From: Bacteroidales bacterium
GTDB taxonomy: Bacteria; Bacteroidota; Bacteroidia; Bacteroidales; VadinHA17
DNA: 47,917 nt
Assembly: GCA_024763075.1 (NCBI GenBank)
Contig: JANTGF010000022.1
Location: forward strand, 1-47,917
Reading direction: 5' to 3'
This document shows positions 1 to 9,211 of the stretch, piece by piece. Numbering within the stretch: the stretch's first letter is position 1; each line of letters opens with the position of its first letter. The notes beneath the pieces are model-generated. The model was not told the DNA's origin. It saw nothing but the letters and a program-made list of their open reading frames with translations, and did no database searches. The position numbers and the translations under genes are program-made.

Positions 1-1892
1 GCATTCAATACACCTACCAGGGCAGTACCCTGTCCCGGAAAGTCGGAAAGACCGAGTAGCTGAAAACCGGCAAAGCCTGGGGTGCGGAGGGCTGCTTCAA
101 TATCAGCTTTGTAACAAAGTGCCTGTAATTTACCGGATGCCAGCAGAAAACTGTCTGCCAGATGCAACATGTGATGTGCTTTAAGGCTGGCTTTGAAAAT
201 TTCAAAATTTGTGGCTTTCATTATGCCTTTGTACTTTTCTGTTTCTTTAAAATCAGGATAGGCACACCATTGGCCGATTTCATGACTTACAATCGGTTTT
301 CCGTCAGGTGTAAGTTTGCCGGTCCAGTCATAATCAGTCCGGGGGGCTTCCCTGTTGATGATGCTGTTCAGTTGTTCGCCCCAGCCCTGAATCCTTGGAC
401 CAGGCAGATTATGGTAATCATTTGCTTCCAGTACCGGCCAGCCTGCAGCACCGGTATAAACTCTTCGTGGATCATTGTCTTTCCAGTAATTTACAAAAAG
501 ATTAAGGTACTCCCCCTGATTTCTTCCTGCCGGTTCATTCCCATATGCCATCATAACAAAAGAAGGATGATTCCCATAAGCATCAATCATTCTTTTACTT
601 TCATCGAATATCCATTGGTCAAGAGGCTTTCCGTCCCCGATGGTACTGCCCTGATTTGCCCAGGAGGAACATTCCACCTGAAAATAGAATCCAAGTTTAT
701 CTGCAGCAAAAAATGCAGCCTCGGGAGGGCACCAGGAATGAAACCGGATATGATTTAGTCCATGTGCCTTGCATATTTGAATGACTCTTTCCCAATCCGC
801 GTCATTCGTTGGAGGGTATCCTGTTATCGGATATGCAGCACAATCCAATGTTCCCCGTAAAAATAAAGGCCGGCCATTTATGACGAATCCGGAACCTTTT
901 ACTTTAAAGTCACGAAGTCCGAACTGTATAACCCTGCTGTCTTCTCCGGCCTTGGTTTTAAGCTTTACATCTAATTCATATAAATACGGATTGAACTCAT
1001 CCCATAACCGGATGTCTTTTCCCAGTTGATAATAAATGTTACTTACCGTGTTTCCTGTTTTAATGGTAATTTCCTTTATTAGTTGCCCGGATGTTTTAAT
1101 TCTGGGCTTTTTACCTCTTGCCTGTATGGTCAGTGTTCCCTGAAATGCCTTATCCTTTTTATTTTCAATCTCCATTCTCAGATGCAGGTTTTTTTGCTGA
1201 ATATCCGGGAAAATTCCAATACTTTTAATGTGGACGGGAGCTTTCCTTATAAGTTTTATTTCTCCACTTATTCCATTCCAGTTGCCCTGTGTATGGTCTG
1301 AAATGCTATGGGAATTCGTACCCACATTTACTTTTTTTATATGATTGTCAACACAAATTGAGACTCTATGTTCTCCGGGACTTAATAATCCAGTGAGGTC
1401 GTACCGGTGCGGAGTTCCCAGGCTGTTAAGGGTTCCTGCTTTTTTACCGTCCACCCAAACCTGTGTTTCCCAGTGACAGCGTTCCAGAAAAAGTTCTATG
1501 CTTTGACCTTTCCAGGAAGATGGAATTGTAAGGGTTTTCTGATACCATGCAGCTCCATAATAATGTTTTGAAGGAATGAGCCAGAATGGGAACAGAAAAT
1601 TGTTCTTCTTGAGAAAAGGTTTGTAATTCTCATCCTCATACCATTTTTGATTTTGGATTCCTCCCAGCCATTTTGTTTGCAGGCCAACCGGATTTCCTTT
1701 GCCATTCTCAGCCATGGATCCGGGTAGAATAACCGTTTCATTCAAGTCACCCAGATACCATTGCTCATTTATTCCTTTATCCAGCGAATCGATTCGAAAT
1801 TTCCATTCCCCTGACAGGTTTAAAGTGGTCCTGTCAGCAGAACAACTTGTTGCCAGAAGGGAAATCCAGAAGAAATAAAGGATTTTTTTCAT
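1..1892 (-). CDS. GH2-family glycoside hydrolase lipoprotein, 3' end outside window
   Basis: Partial gene: 630 codons are open without interruption from the ATG at 1892 to the left edge, so the C-terminus is missing. The protein starts with a signal peptide ending in a lipobox-like ATSC (residues about 14-17), so it is probably a lipoprotein of the periplasm or cell surface. A jelly-roll sugar-binding domain (about 25-180), an immunoglobulin-like domain and a TIM barrel follow, as in GH2 beta-galactosidases and beta-glucuronidases. The barrel holds GNEP with the expected acid/base Glu at 453 and HEIGQW with the expected nucleophile Glu at 538. The exact substrate cannot be read from this. A promoter-like site lies 38-67 bp upstream. 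Family assignment is firm; specificity is unknown. Confidence 0.88.
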   Translation of the reverse strand, partial: MKKILYFFWISLLATSCSADRTTLNLSGEWKFRIDSLDKGINEQWYLGDLNETVILPGSMAENGKGNPVGLQTKWLGGIQNQKWYEDENYKPFLKKNNFLFPFWLIPSKHYYGAAWYQKTLTIPSSWKGQSIELFLERCHWETQVWVDGKKAGTLNSLGTPHRYDLTGLLSPGEHRVSICVDNHIKKVNVGTNSHSISDHTQGNWNGISGEIKLIRKAPVHIKSIGIFPDIQQKNLHLRMEIENKKDKAFQGTLTIQARGKKPRIKTSGQLIKEITIKTGNTVSNIYYQLGKDIRLWDEFNPYLYELDVKLKTKAGEDSRVIQFGLRDFKVKGSGFVINGRPLFLRGTLDCAAYPITGYPPTNDADWERVIQICKAHGLNHIRFHSWCPPEAAFFAADKLGFYFQVECSSWANQGSTIGDGKPLDQWIFDESKRMIDAYGNHPSFVMMAYGNEPAGRNQGEYLNLFVNYWKDNDPRRVYTGAAGWPVLEANDYHNLPGPRIQGWGEQLNSIINREAPRTDYDWTGKLTPDGKPIVSHEIGQWCAYPDFKETEKYKGIMKATNFEIFKASLKAHHMLHLADSFLLASGKLQALCYKADIEAALRTPGFAGFQLLGLSDFPGQGTALVGVLN

Positions 1893-1929
1893 TTATTGAA
1901 TGTTATTGTGTTAAAATCTTTTAATGATT

Positions 1930-1959
1930 CAAATATATTGAGAAGTTAAAGTTATCAAA
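1930..1959 (-). promoter_or_regulatory. Bacteroidota-type promoter for the GH2 gene
   Basis: On the minus strand a TTTG (1959-1956) is followed after 18 bases by TATATTTG (1937-1930), matching the TTTG / TAnnTTTG pattern of the Bacteroidota primary sigma factor. Transcription would start near 1923, giving a leader of about 30 bases before the ATG at 1892. Confidence 0.6.
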
Positions 1960-1969
1960 TTAATTATAT

Positions 1970-1977
1970 TATTTTTG
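1970..1977 (+). promoter_or_regulatory. Possible -7 box for the membrane protein gene
   Basis: TATTTTTG matches TAnnTTTG and lies 28 bp before the ATG at 2006. I see no clear -33 TTTG at the expected distance, so this is a weaker call than the divergent promoter beside it. Confidence 0.4.
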
Positions 1978-2005
1978 TTTCAGACTCTGTTTTTAAGATC
2001 AGAAA

Positions 2006-3409
2006 ATGAATAGGAGGAAAATCAGAAATGTTTATTTATCATTGACCGGGAGGTTAAAAACTTTTCAGAATTATTCCTCTGTTGTTATTATAATTGTTGT
2101 AATAATTGTATTAAATGAGGGCATCGGATACAAGAGATATAACCGGAACGGAATAGTGGTAAATGATGTAGTTTCCTATTATGCCTATCTCCCTGCCGCA
2201 GTAATTTATCACGACCTTTCATTTCAGTTCAAAAAGGATTTACCGAAAGATTTTGAAGGGAGGATTTGGACACGTACTTTGCCGGATGGAAGGCAGGTGC
2301 TGAAAATGTCCATGGGTGTGGCTCTTTTGGTTTTGCCATTTTTTTTGATTGCTCATCTTATAAGCTTACTAACTTCTTTGCCTGCCGACGGATACTCGAC
2401 CATTTACCAGTTTTCGGTTTTAATTGCGGCAGTATTCTATCTGATGGCAGGCTTGTTGTTTTTGCGTAAAGTATTGCTTAGGTTCTTTAATGACAGGCTT
2501 ATTGCAATCGTTATTATTGCTGTAGTATTTGGTACGAACCTGTTTAACTATTCTGCGGCTGAGCCGGGAATGTCGCATGTTTACAGCTTTTTTCTGTTTA
2601 ATGGCTTTTTGTATTTTATGCTGCAATGGTTTGAAAAGCCATCATGGAAAAGCTCTTTTCTCTTTGCCATTTTTGCAGGTTTGATTACCCTGATAAGGCC
2701 GGTGAATATTCTGATCTTAATTTTGCCGGTTTTATATCAGAACGGAAAAACTTTTAGCGAACATATTAGCTGGTTGTGGAGTCAAAGAATGAAAATTTTG
2801 TTCATGGCATTCATTGCCTTCTTAGTGTTGCTGCCTCAACTTATTTACTGGAAGTACAGTACGGGTAGCTGGGTTTACTACTCCTATCCAGGTGAACGAT
2901 TTTATTTTAATAATCCGCATGTTATTGACGGACTTTTTAGTTACCGGAAGGGCTGGTTTGTTTATACTCCCATCATGTTGTTTTTTGTTGGTGGTTTTTA
3001 CTTTCTTCGAAAAAAGATTCCGGAATTATTTCTCCCCTTACTGGTCTTTCTTATCTTGGATGTATATGTAATCTTTAGCTGGTGGAGTTGGTGGTATGGC
3101 GGAAGCTTTGGCGCCAGACCGATGATTGAATCTTACGGATTGCTTGCCCTCCCGTTTTCGGCTCTGGTAGAAAAAGTAATGAAGCAAAAAATCCGGATAA
3201 AGATACCTGCTGTTGTTTTACTTACGTTTCTTATTTATCTGAATTTATTTCAGTCCGCGCAGTACCGGATCACAATGATCCATTGGGCAGGCATGTCAAA
3301 ACAAGTGTACTGGAAAATTTTTCTCACCAGGAAATGGCCGGAGAATTATGAAAAACTTCTTATTCTTCCTGACGATGATAAGGCATTCAGAGGGGAGGAT
3401 GAGAATTGA
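2006..3409 (+). CDS. Multi-pass membrane protein, GT-C glycosyltransferase-like
   Basis: A 467-residue protein with a basic N-terminus and about ten to eleven hydrophobic segments, so it is an inner-membrane protein. The first long extracytoplasmic loop after TM1 contains NDVVSYYAYLPA (about residues 50-61). The position of this acidic residue and the aromatic/proline environment resemble the first loop of GT-C (PMT/RgtA-like) glycosyltransferases, which use polyprenyl-phosphate sugars. A Trp/Tyr-rich segment SWWSWWYGGSFGARP occurs near residue 360. I do not recognise a named gene. The gene is divergent from the GH2 gene and converges on the response regulator. A glycosyltransferase role is inferred from topology, not demonstrated. 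Confidence 0.7.
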   Translation: MNRRKIRNVYLSLTGRLKTFQNYSSVVIIIVVIIVLNEGIGYKRYNRNGIVVNDVVSYYAYLPAAVIYHDLSFQFKKDLPKDFEGRIWTRTLPDGRQVLKMSMGVALLVLPFFLIAHLISLLTSLPADGYSTIYQFSVLIAAVFYLMAGLLFLRKVLLRFFNDRLIAIVIIAVVFGTNLFNYSAAEPGMSHVYSFFLFNGFLYFMLQWFEKPSWKSSFLFAIFAGLITLIRPVNILILILPVLYQNGKTFSEHISWLWSQRMKILFMAFIAFLVLLPQLIYWKYSTGSWVYYSYPGERFYFNNPHVIDGLFSYRKGWFVYTPIMLFFVGGFYFLRKKIPELFLPLLVFLILDVYVIFSWWSWWYGGSFGARPMIESYGLLALPFSALVEKVMKQKIRIKIPAVVLLTFLIYLNLFQSAQYRITMIHWAGMSKQVYWKIFLTRKWPENYEKLLILPDDDKAFRGEDEN

Positions 3410-3413
3410 CCGG

Positions 3414-3532
3414 GATCAATGATCAATTACAGTTAACATTTGATAATTTGTTCATACCTGGGAATTTGGTAATCTGGTTATCCTTCCCTTGTATCTTGAC
3501 TCTTGATTCTTGTCTCTTGTTTCTTGAATCTT
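3414..3532. repeat. Cluster of degenerate 7- and 8-bp tandem repeats
   Basis: Three short-period arrays sit side by side in the gap between convergent genes. GATCAAT occurs twice (3414-3427). An 8-bp unit of the form YTGGNAAT/YTGGTTAT occurs three times (3458-3481). A 7-bp unit GNNTCTT occurs six times without a break (3491-3532). No hairpin terminator is visible in this gap. Confidence 0.85.
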
Positions 3533-3549
3533 CCCTGTATGACCTTGTT

Positions 3550-4716
3550 TTACGTTGAAATGGGTTGTGCAAAAGCAAGTACATCTTTCCCGGTAATTTC
3601 TGTGTCACAAAGTATAAATAAACGCTCCAGAACATTTCTGAACTCCCTGATATTTCCGGTCCAGTTGATTTTCTGAAGTTCATTTATGGCATCTTTGGTT
3701 ATCACCTTCTTTTTATTCCCGTATTCCGATGCAATTTGAGCATTAAAATGCTCGGCGAGCAGGGGGATATCCTCCAGGCGGTCATTCAGTGCTGGAACAT
3801 GGATGAGAATAACACTGATCCGGTGATAAAGGTCTTCCCGGAAATTCTTGTTTTCGATCTCCTCTTTGATGTTTTTATTGGTGGCCGCAATGATACGTAC
3901 ATCTACCCGGATATCCTTATCACTACCAACCCGGTTGATCTTGTTCTCCTGCAAAGCCCGAAGTACCTTGGCCTGGGCTGAGAGGCTCATATCTCCTATT
4001 TCGTCAAGAAAAAGTGTCCCTCCGTTGGCCTGCTCAAACTTCCCTTTTCTTTGCTTATATGCGGAGGTGAAAGAGCCTTTTTCGTGACCAAACAATTCAC
4101 TCTCAATAAGTTCAGATGGGATGGCTGCACAATTGACTTCTACAAAAGGCATGGCATTCCGGTTGCTTTTTTCATGGATCCAGCGGGCAACCAGTTCTTT
4201 TCCGGTACCGTTATCTCCGGTGATCAGTACCCGTGCATCGGAAGGGGCTACCCGATCAATCATTTGCCTGATTTTATTGATGGCTTCCGATTCGCCTATC
4301 ATCTCAAAGGTTTTGTTAACCTTCCTTTTTAAGGTTTTGGTTTCAGTAATCAGATTGGTTTTATCCAGCGAGTTTCTTATGGTAATCAGCAAACGGTTCA
4401 GATCCAGGGGTTTTTCAATATAATCAAAAGCCCCTTTTTTAATGGCTTCCACTGCTGTGTCGATGGTTCCGTGGCCGGATATCATGATGATAGAAGCTGA
4501 GTCCGAGAGTTTCATTAACTCATCCAGCACCTCCATGCCGTCCATTTTAGGCATTTTTATATCGCACAATACTATATCGTAGGCGAATTCTTTAAATTTT
4601 TCCAGTCCCTCCGGACCGTCTTCTGCTAAATCCACCTCATGTTTTTCGTATTCCAATACATCTTTTAGGGAATTACGAATGCTCTTTTCATCATCAATCA
4701 CAAGAATTTTTGCCAT
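3550..4716 (-). CDS. NtrC-family response regulator (receiver + AAA+) without DNA-binding domain
   Basis: 388 residues. The receiver domain (1-120) has D8/D9, the phospho-acceptor D52 (LCDIKMP), S80 and K102. The sigma-54 interaction AAA+ domain (about 140-370) has Walker A GDNGTGKE (167-174) and Walker B LFLDEIGD (235-242). The loop that normally reads GAFTGA and touches sigma-54 reads GSFTSA (214-219). The protein stops soon after the lid helices (NIREFRNVLERL) and has no Fis-type helix-turn-helix. The DNA beyond the stop does not encode one in the same frame. It may act on sigma-54 without specific DNA binding, or have another AAA+ role. It lies 56 bp downstream of the ABC permease on the same strand. 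Confidence 0.9.
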   Translation of the reverse strand: MAKILVIDDEKSIRNSLKDVLEYEKHEVDLAEDGPEGLEKFKEFAYDIVLCDIKMPKMDGMEVLDELMKLSDSASIIMISGHGTIDTAVEAIKKGAFDYIEKPLDLNRLLITIRNSLDKTNLITETKTLKRKVNKTFEMIGESEAINKIRQMIDRVAPSDARVLITGDNGTGKELVARWIHEKSNRNAMPFVEVNCAAIPSELIESELFGHEKGSFTSAYKQRKGKFEQANGGTLFLDEIGDMSLSAQAKVLRALQENKINRVGSDKDIRVDVRIIAATNKNIKEEIENKNFREDLYHRISVILIHVPALNDRLEDIPLLAEHFNAQIASEYGNKKKVITKDAINELQKINWTGNIREFRNVLERLFILCDTEITGKDVLAFAQPIST

Positions 4717-4772
4717 TTTTCACACAGTTTTTAACTATTTACGTGTCCCGGTACTTTTAGTTTGCTCTCTCA

Positions 4773-6131
4773 TTAATAATTCTTGTATCGCAGCCATTTA
4801 AACATTTCCTTATAAGTAGGTTTTTTGCCATACATCAGGATGCCGGTACGATAGATTTTGGCCGCCATCCATGCAGTACCCAGAAAACTTAAAAGAAGGA
4901 TGACTATAGAGACAATAAGTTCCCATGCAGGTACACCAAAAGGGATCCGTGCCATCATTACCATGGGAGAGGTAAACGGGATAAAAGAACACCAATAAAC
5001 GATGCTGCTGTCAGGATTTTGAAATGCCGACATGGAAACAAATAAACCCAGCAATAGCGGAATGGTTATGGGCATCATAAATTGCTGCGTATCCGTTTCG
5101 TTATCCACTGCCGAACCTACTGCGGCAAATAATGAGGCATATAAAAGGTAACCTCCCAGGAAGTATATAATAAATGCACCAATGATCAGGAACCAGTTCA
5201 TGGATTTTACGGATTGCAGCAATGACTGGAGTTCGTTTAGCTGAGGCTGTGTAGCTTGAATCTGCTCAGCTGTAGCCTCGTCGGTTCCTGCCATAATGCT
5301 CTCAACAACCTGGTTTTGTCCCGGATTAACCTTCATGTCAGGAAGGAGAGCGGCCTGGGCAAATCCAATAATAACCAGTGTCAGCACAATCCACAAAATA
5401 AACTGAGTAAGCCCTACCAGGGCAATACCCAGTATTTTTCCCATCATCAGTTGAAAAGGCTTTACAGATGAGATCAGAACCTCAACAATACGGCTGGTTT
5501 TTTCTTCAATGACACCACGCATTACCTGAGCTCCAAATATAAAGGTGAGCATGTAGATCATCAATCCGGAGACATATGCAATTCCCATTGCCAGTCCGGT
5601 ACTGGTTTTCTTTTCTTCTCCCATATCACTGATGAGTATGGTTTGAACTTTCACATCCGATTCAACTTCTTTCATGATCTTATCAAGATCATTGATTTTG
5701 TATGCCTCCAGTTTTTTTCGCTCAATTTCTTTTTCCAGGGAATTTGAAATATAGGAAGTGACCTCCATGGTAGGTTGCTTCTGAGAATACAACTGTACAG
5801 CAGTAGGAATATATGTCACTTTTGGTGAAATCAGGAGTACCCCGAAATACCCTTGTTCCTTAAAATCCTTCTTCATTTCTTCTGGGTTTGCATCCGCCAG
5901 GTAATCAAACTTCAAGGATTTTGTTGAGGGGATCTTCCCCTGGAATAAGCGGGCACCTTCTCCCACCACAGCAATTTTTTTCACATCGGTAGTTTCCCTA
6001 CTCATCAGCCATGCAGGAACAATTATGATACCGGCAAGAAAAACGGGTGCCAGCAATGTCATAATAATAAATGATTTCTTTTTTACCCTGGAAAGGTATT
6101 CTCTTTTTATTACGAGATATATTTTGTTCAT
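4773..6131 (-). CDS. ABC-2 type transporter permease (NatB-like)
   Basis: 452 residues. The N-terminus MNKIYLVIKREYLSRVKKKS followed by one membrane helix (about 22-43), a large extracytoplasmic domain (about 45-180) and a C-terminal bundle of about five to six helices matches the NatB/ABC-2 permease family. The gene follows the ATPase gene by 17 bp, so the two almost certainly form one exporter. The substrate is unknown; family members export sodium, drugs or peptides. The C-terminus ends in a basic cytoplasmic tail (KKPTYKEMFKWLRYKNY). Confidence 0.88.
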   Translation of the reverse strand: MNKIYLVIKREYLSRVKKKSFIIMTLLAPVFLAGIIIVPAWLMSRETTDVKKIAVVGEGARLFQGKIPSTKSLKFDYLADANPEEMKKDFKEQGYFGVLLISPKVTYIPTAVQLYSQKQPTMEVTSYISNSLEKEIERKKLEAYKINDLDKIMKEVESDVKVQTILISDMGEEKKTSTGLAMGIAYVSGLMIYMLTFIFGAQVMRGVIEEKTSRIVEVLISSVKPFQLMMGKILGIALVGLTQFILWIVLTLVIIGFAQAALLPDMKVNPGQNQVVESIMAGTDEATAEQIQATQPQLNELQSLLQSVKSMNWFLIIGAFIIYFLGGYLLYASLFAAVGSAVDNETDTQQFMMPITIPLLLGLFVSMSAFQNPDSSIVYWCSFIPFTSPMVMMARIPFGVPAWELIVSIVILLLSFLGTAWMAAKIYRTGILMYGKKPTYKEMFKWLRYKNY

Positions 6132-6148
6132 TTTTTGATGGTTTTTGT

Positions 6149-7090
6149 TTATGAAGCGGGCTGTTTTTCTTTCATATTTGCGTCTTCAACCACTTTAATA
6201 AATATATCATTCATGCTTGGAATGACCTTGTTAAAAGAGTTTATCTGGCCTGCCTGCAGCAATATCTGAAGAACATCGTTGGTGGCAATGTTTTGCATGA
6301 TATCCACAGTTAATTTAGTTTGGCCGTTTTCTGACTGATTTTCTACTATTTTGTAATAATGACTTAAAGAGGCTGTAAGTAAGTTTACATTCCCTTCAAA
6401 GATGATCTCATAGCGACTGGAAGAATAATCATTTCTTATTTTATCAATTGGTCCTTCAATGAGAGTTCGGGAATTATCGATCAGTGTAATATGATCGCAA
6501 AGTTCTTCCACAGAGGCCATATCATGTGTTGAAAAGATAATGGTTGTACCTTTTTTCCTGATTTTATGGATCTCTTTTTTCAGCAATGCAGCATTTATCG
6601 GGTCAAATCCACTAAAGGGTTCATCAAAGATCAGAAGTTTGGGTTCGTGAAGTACCGTTACAATAAACTGTACCTTCTGTTGCATCCCTTTCGAAAGTTC
6701 TTCTACTTTTTTGTTCCACCAGGCTTCGATTTCAAATTTTTTAAACCATTTTTTAAGCCTTTTTAAAGCTTCTTGTCGTGGCAACCCTTTCAGTTGAGCC
6801 AGGTACAGGGCCTGTTCACCTACCTTCATTTTTTTATAAAGGCCTCTTTCTTCCGGAAGGTAACCTATTTTGGCGATATCTTCCGGCTGTAATTTTTTGC
6901 CCCGAAACATTATACTTCCGCTGTCGGGCGCAGTGATCTGGTTGATGATCCTGATAAGGGTGGTTTTACCTGCCCCGTTTGGTCCGAGCAGACCGTAAAT
7001 ACTTCCTCTCGGAACAGAAATGCTAACCTTATCCAGGGCCAGGTGGTTTGAATATTGCTTTACAATATCCCTTGCATCAAAATATCCCAT
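6149..7090 (-). CDS. ABC transporter ATP-binding protein (NatA-like)
   Basis: 313 residues and a complete nucleotide-binding domain: Walker A GPNGAGKT (36-43), signature LSKGMQQK (132-139), Walker B LLIFDEP (152-158) and the switch His in STHD (189). After about residue 220 there is a C-terminal extension of the type found in NatA-like ATPases (DUF4162-like). It powers the permease encoded 17 bp downstream. The start ATG at 7090 gives the usual short lead before the first strand. The 92-bp gap to dnaJ upstream shows no clear promoter, so read-through from grpE-dnaJ is possible. Confidence 0.92.
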   Translation of the reverse strand: MGYFDARDIVKQYSNHLALDKVSISVPRGSIYGLLGPNGAGKTTLIRIINQITAPDSGSIMFRGKKLQPEDIAKIGYLPEERGLYKKMKVGEQALYLAQLKGLPRQEALKRLKKWFKKFEIEAWWNKKVEELSKGMQQKVQFIVTVLHEPKLLIFDEPFSGFDPINAALLKKEIHKIRKKGTTIIFSTHDMASVEELCDHITLIDNSRTLIEGPIDKIRNDYSSSRYEIIFEGNVNLLTASLSHYYKIVENQSENGQTKLTVDIMQNIATNDVLQILLQAGQINSFNKVIPSMNDIFIKVVEDANMKEKQPAS

Positions 7091-7182
7091 ATTGAATTAC
7101 TGTTTAAAAAAACATAAAGATAGAAATTCAATTTTAATATTTGAAAATGCAAATAACAAAAAGAAATAAAGGTAATTTTTAG

Positions 7183-8346
7183 CTATTCAAAATAACTTCT
7201 CATCTTTTCAAAAATCCCTTTATCGTGCTTGGTAGGGTTCGGTTTGAAGGAGTCTGACAAATTTAGTTTTTCAAGGATCCTTTTTTCTTCTTTTAAAAGG
7301 TGTTTCGGTATCCAGACATTGGTGTTTACCAACAGGTCTCCTTTTCCGTATCCGTTTACATCGGGTAATCCTTTTCCACGCAGCCGTAATATCTTTCCGG
7401 GTTGGGTCCCAGGTTCAATTTTAATTTTTACCATACTATCCACAGTTGGTATTTCAACATGGGTTCCCAATGCGGCATCAGGAATGCTAATAAATAAAGA
7501 ATAAATCAGATCGTTTCCATCCCTGACCAGTTCGGGGTGGGGAATTTCATGGATAACTACAAGCAGGTCTCCATTTATACCACCGCGCCTGGCAGCATTC
7601 CCTTTACCTGAAACGCTGAGTTGCATACCTTCGGCAACACCGGCCGGGATATTTATTTTGATGAGCTCCTCTGCTTTAACAATACCTTCGCCATGACAAA
7701 CAGTACACTTGTCAGTCACAATCTGACCTGCACCGCCACATTCAGGACAGGTTGATGTAGTTTGCATTTGTCCGAGAAAAGTGTTTGCTACCCTGGTAAC
7801 CTGGCCGGTTCCACGGCAGGTAGGGCATGTACTGTGTCCTGTAGATCCTTTGGCACCTGACCCGTTACAGCTTTTACAACTGACATACTTATGAACTTTT
7901 ATTTTCTTTTCAACACCATGTGCAATTTCAGACAGGGTGAGCTTTACCTTGATCCTAATGTTAGAACCTTTACTGACCCTTTGTCGCGATCTTCCTGAGC
8001 TGCCACCAAACCCTCCAAAGCCACCGAACCCTCCGAAATGTCCGCCAAATATATCTCCAAACTGGGAGAAAATATCCTCAATATCATTGAAACCTCCGCC
8101 AAATCCATTTCCTGCAGCACTACCCACACCGGCATGGCCAAACTGGTCGTACCGTGATTTTTTATTGGGATCACTCAGGACCTCATAAGCTTCAGCTGCT
8201 TCCTTGAATTTCTCTTCAGAAACTTTATCACCCGGATTTTTGTCCGGATGATATTTTATTGCCTGCTTCCGGTATGCTTTTTTTATTTCTTCAGCTGAAG
8301 CATCTTTGGAAACTCCTAATATTTCGTAATAATCTCTTTTTGCCAT
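7183..8346 (-). CDS. dnaJ: Chaperone protein DnaJ
   Basis: 387 residues, the usual length of type I DnaJ. The J domain (1-70) carries HPD at 33-35, which stimulates the DnaK ATPase. A Gly/Phe-rich linker (about 75-118) follows. Four CxxCxGxG zinc motifs start at C157, C174, C200 and C214. Two beta-sandwich substrate-binding domains complete the protein. It works with DnaK and GrpE in protein folding in the cytoplasm. grpE lies 47 bp upstream on the same strand; dnaK is not in the window. Confidence 0.98.
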   Translation of the reverse strand: MAKRDYYEILGVSKDASAEEIKKAYRKQAIKYHPDKNPGDKVSEEKFKEAAEAYEVLSDPNKKSRYDQFGHAGVGSAAGNGFGGGFNDIEDIFSQFGDIFGGHFGGFGGFGGFGGSSGRSRQRVSKGSNIRIKVKLTLSEIAHGVEKKIKVHKYVSCKSCNGSGAKGSTGHSTCPTCRGTGQVTRVANTFLGQMQTTSTCPECGGAGQIVTDKCTVCHGEGIVKAEELIKINIPAGVAEGMQLSVSGKGNAARRGGINGDLLVVIHEIPHPELVRDGNDLIYSLFISIPDAALGTHVEIPTVDSMVKIKIEPGTQPGKILRLRGKGLPDVNGYGKGDLLVNTNVWIPKHLLKEEKRILEKLNLSDSFKPNPTKHDKGIFEKMRSYFE

Positions 8347-8393
8347 GTATTTATGTTCTCGTAATTCTATTGTTTAACATCTGGTGCGCCTGG

Positions 8394-8984
8394 TTATTCG
8401 CCGATTACTACTTTGGCATACCTGATCACCTTTCCGTTGAGCATATAACCCTTTTCAATTACATCTACCACTTTCCCTTTTAAACTCTTCTTTGGTGCCG
8501 GGATCTTGGTAATCGCTTCATGCAGATCAGTATCAAAAACTTTATGCATGGCATCAATTTCCTGCAGACTGTTCTTTTGAAGGAAATCTTTGAATTTACT
8601 ATAGATCAGTTTCATGCCATCTTTAGCATGTCCGTTATCTTCAGTAGTATTCAGGGTTTGTATCGCTCGGTCAAAGTCATCAATTACAGGTAAAAGACTT
8701 AAGAGGATATCTGCCCCTGCATATTTGGTAAGGTCTGCTTTTTCTTTCAGAGTACGTTTTCTGAAATTGTCAAATTCAGCTGATAATCTCAGGTATCTGT
8801 CATTTTCTTTTTCAATTTGTCCCCTGAGTTTCTCAATGAGCAGGTCCTTCTTATGATCGTCTTCCTTATGCGCTTTCTGGCTTTTTACCTTGCTTTTACT
8901 TTTGCTCCCAGGCTTCTCCTCTTCTGTATGTTTTCCCTGTTTTTTATTTGTTTTATCTGTATGTTGTTTTTCACCCTTTGTCAT
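8394..8984 (-). CDS. grpE: Nucleotide exchange factor GrpE
   Basis: 196 residues. A Lys/Glu/Ser-rich disordered N-terminus (about 1-45) is followed by the long coiled-coil helix (EKENDRYLRLSAEFDNFRKR) and the C-terminal beta domain ending GYMLNGKVIRYAKVVIGE, which resembles the usual GrpE ending. It releases ADP from DnaK. It is the first gene of the grpE-dnaJ unit. The upstream region holds a -7-like box and an imperfect inverted repeat, but no CIRCE (HrcA) element that I could find. Confidence 0.97.
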   Translation of the reverse strand: MTKGEKQHTDKTNKKQGKHTEEEKPGSKSKSKVKSQKAHKEDDHKKDLLIEKLRGQIEKENDRYLRLSAEFDNFRKRTLKEKADLTKYAGADILLSLLPVIDDFDRAIQTLNTTEDNGHAKDGMKLIYSKFKDFLQKNSLQEIDAMHKVFDTDLHEAITKIPAPKKSLKGKVVDVIEKGYMLNGKVIRYAKVVIGE

Positions 8985-9041
8985 AATTATCCCAATATTT
9001 AATTGTTTAAATTAAATTTACCTGTTATCACTTAACAAAAT

Positions 9042-9077
9042 ACCTGCCAATTCATTATTTCCGACAATTTGACAGGT
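9042..9077. repeat. Imperfect inverted repeat in the grpE leader
   Basis: The arms are ACCTGCCAATT (9042-9052) and AATTTGACAGGT (9066-9077), with a 13-base loop. On the minus strand it falls just after the predicted grpE start site, so it could form an mRNA hairpin or be an operator. The function is inferred. Confidence 0.5.
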
Positions 9078-9090
9078 AGTTTTCCGCATG

Positions 9091-9098
9091 CAAAGATA
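9091..9098 (-). promoter_or_regulatory. Probable -7 box for grpE-dnaJ
   Basis: The minus strand reads TATCTTTG, matching TAnnTTTG, about 107 bp before the grpE ATG. No clear -33 TTTG is visible at the standard distance, which could fit an alternative or regulated promoter. Confidence 0.45.
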
Positions 9099-9211
9099 AA
9101 GGATTTCCTGTATTGATAATATGGAGTTTTGTGTAAAGTTCAAATCCCGGAAAGCTTAACTTTCTTGCATGAAAATCCTCAGGCTGAAAGATATTACCGT
9201 GTGTTTCCTGT

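Noticed and set aside
162-758. A 198-codon plus-strand open frame and other short frames in the first 1.9 kb
   Set aside because: They lie antisense to the continuous GH2 frame, which has clear catalytic motifs; the frames themselves show no family features.
1-1892. Possible pseudogene or frameshift in the GH2 gene, because only short minus-strand frames seem complete
   Set aside because: Translation from ATG 1892 is open for 630 codons to the window edge; the gene is cut by the window, not broken.
3414-3532. CRISPR array
   Set aside because: Units are 7-8 bp and adjacent, with no spacers and no cas genes.
8985-9100. CIRCE operator upstream of grpE
   Set aside because: No TTAGCACTC-N9-GAGTGCTAA-like sequence found on either strand; the inverted repeat there has different arms.
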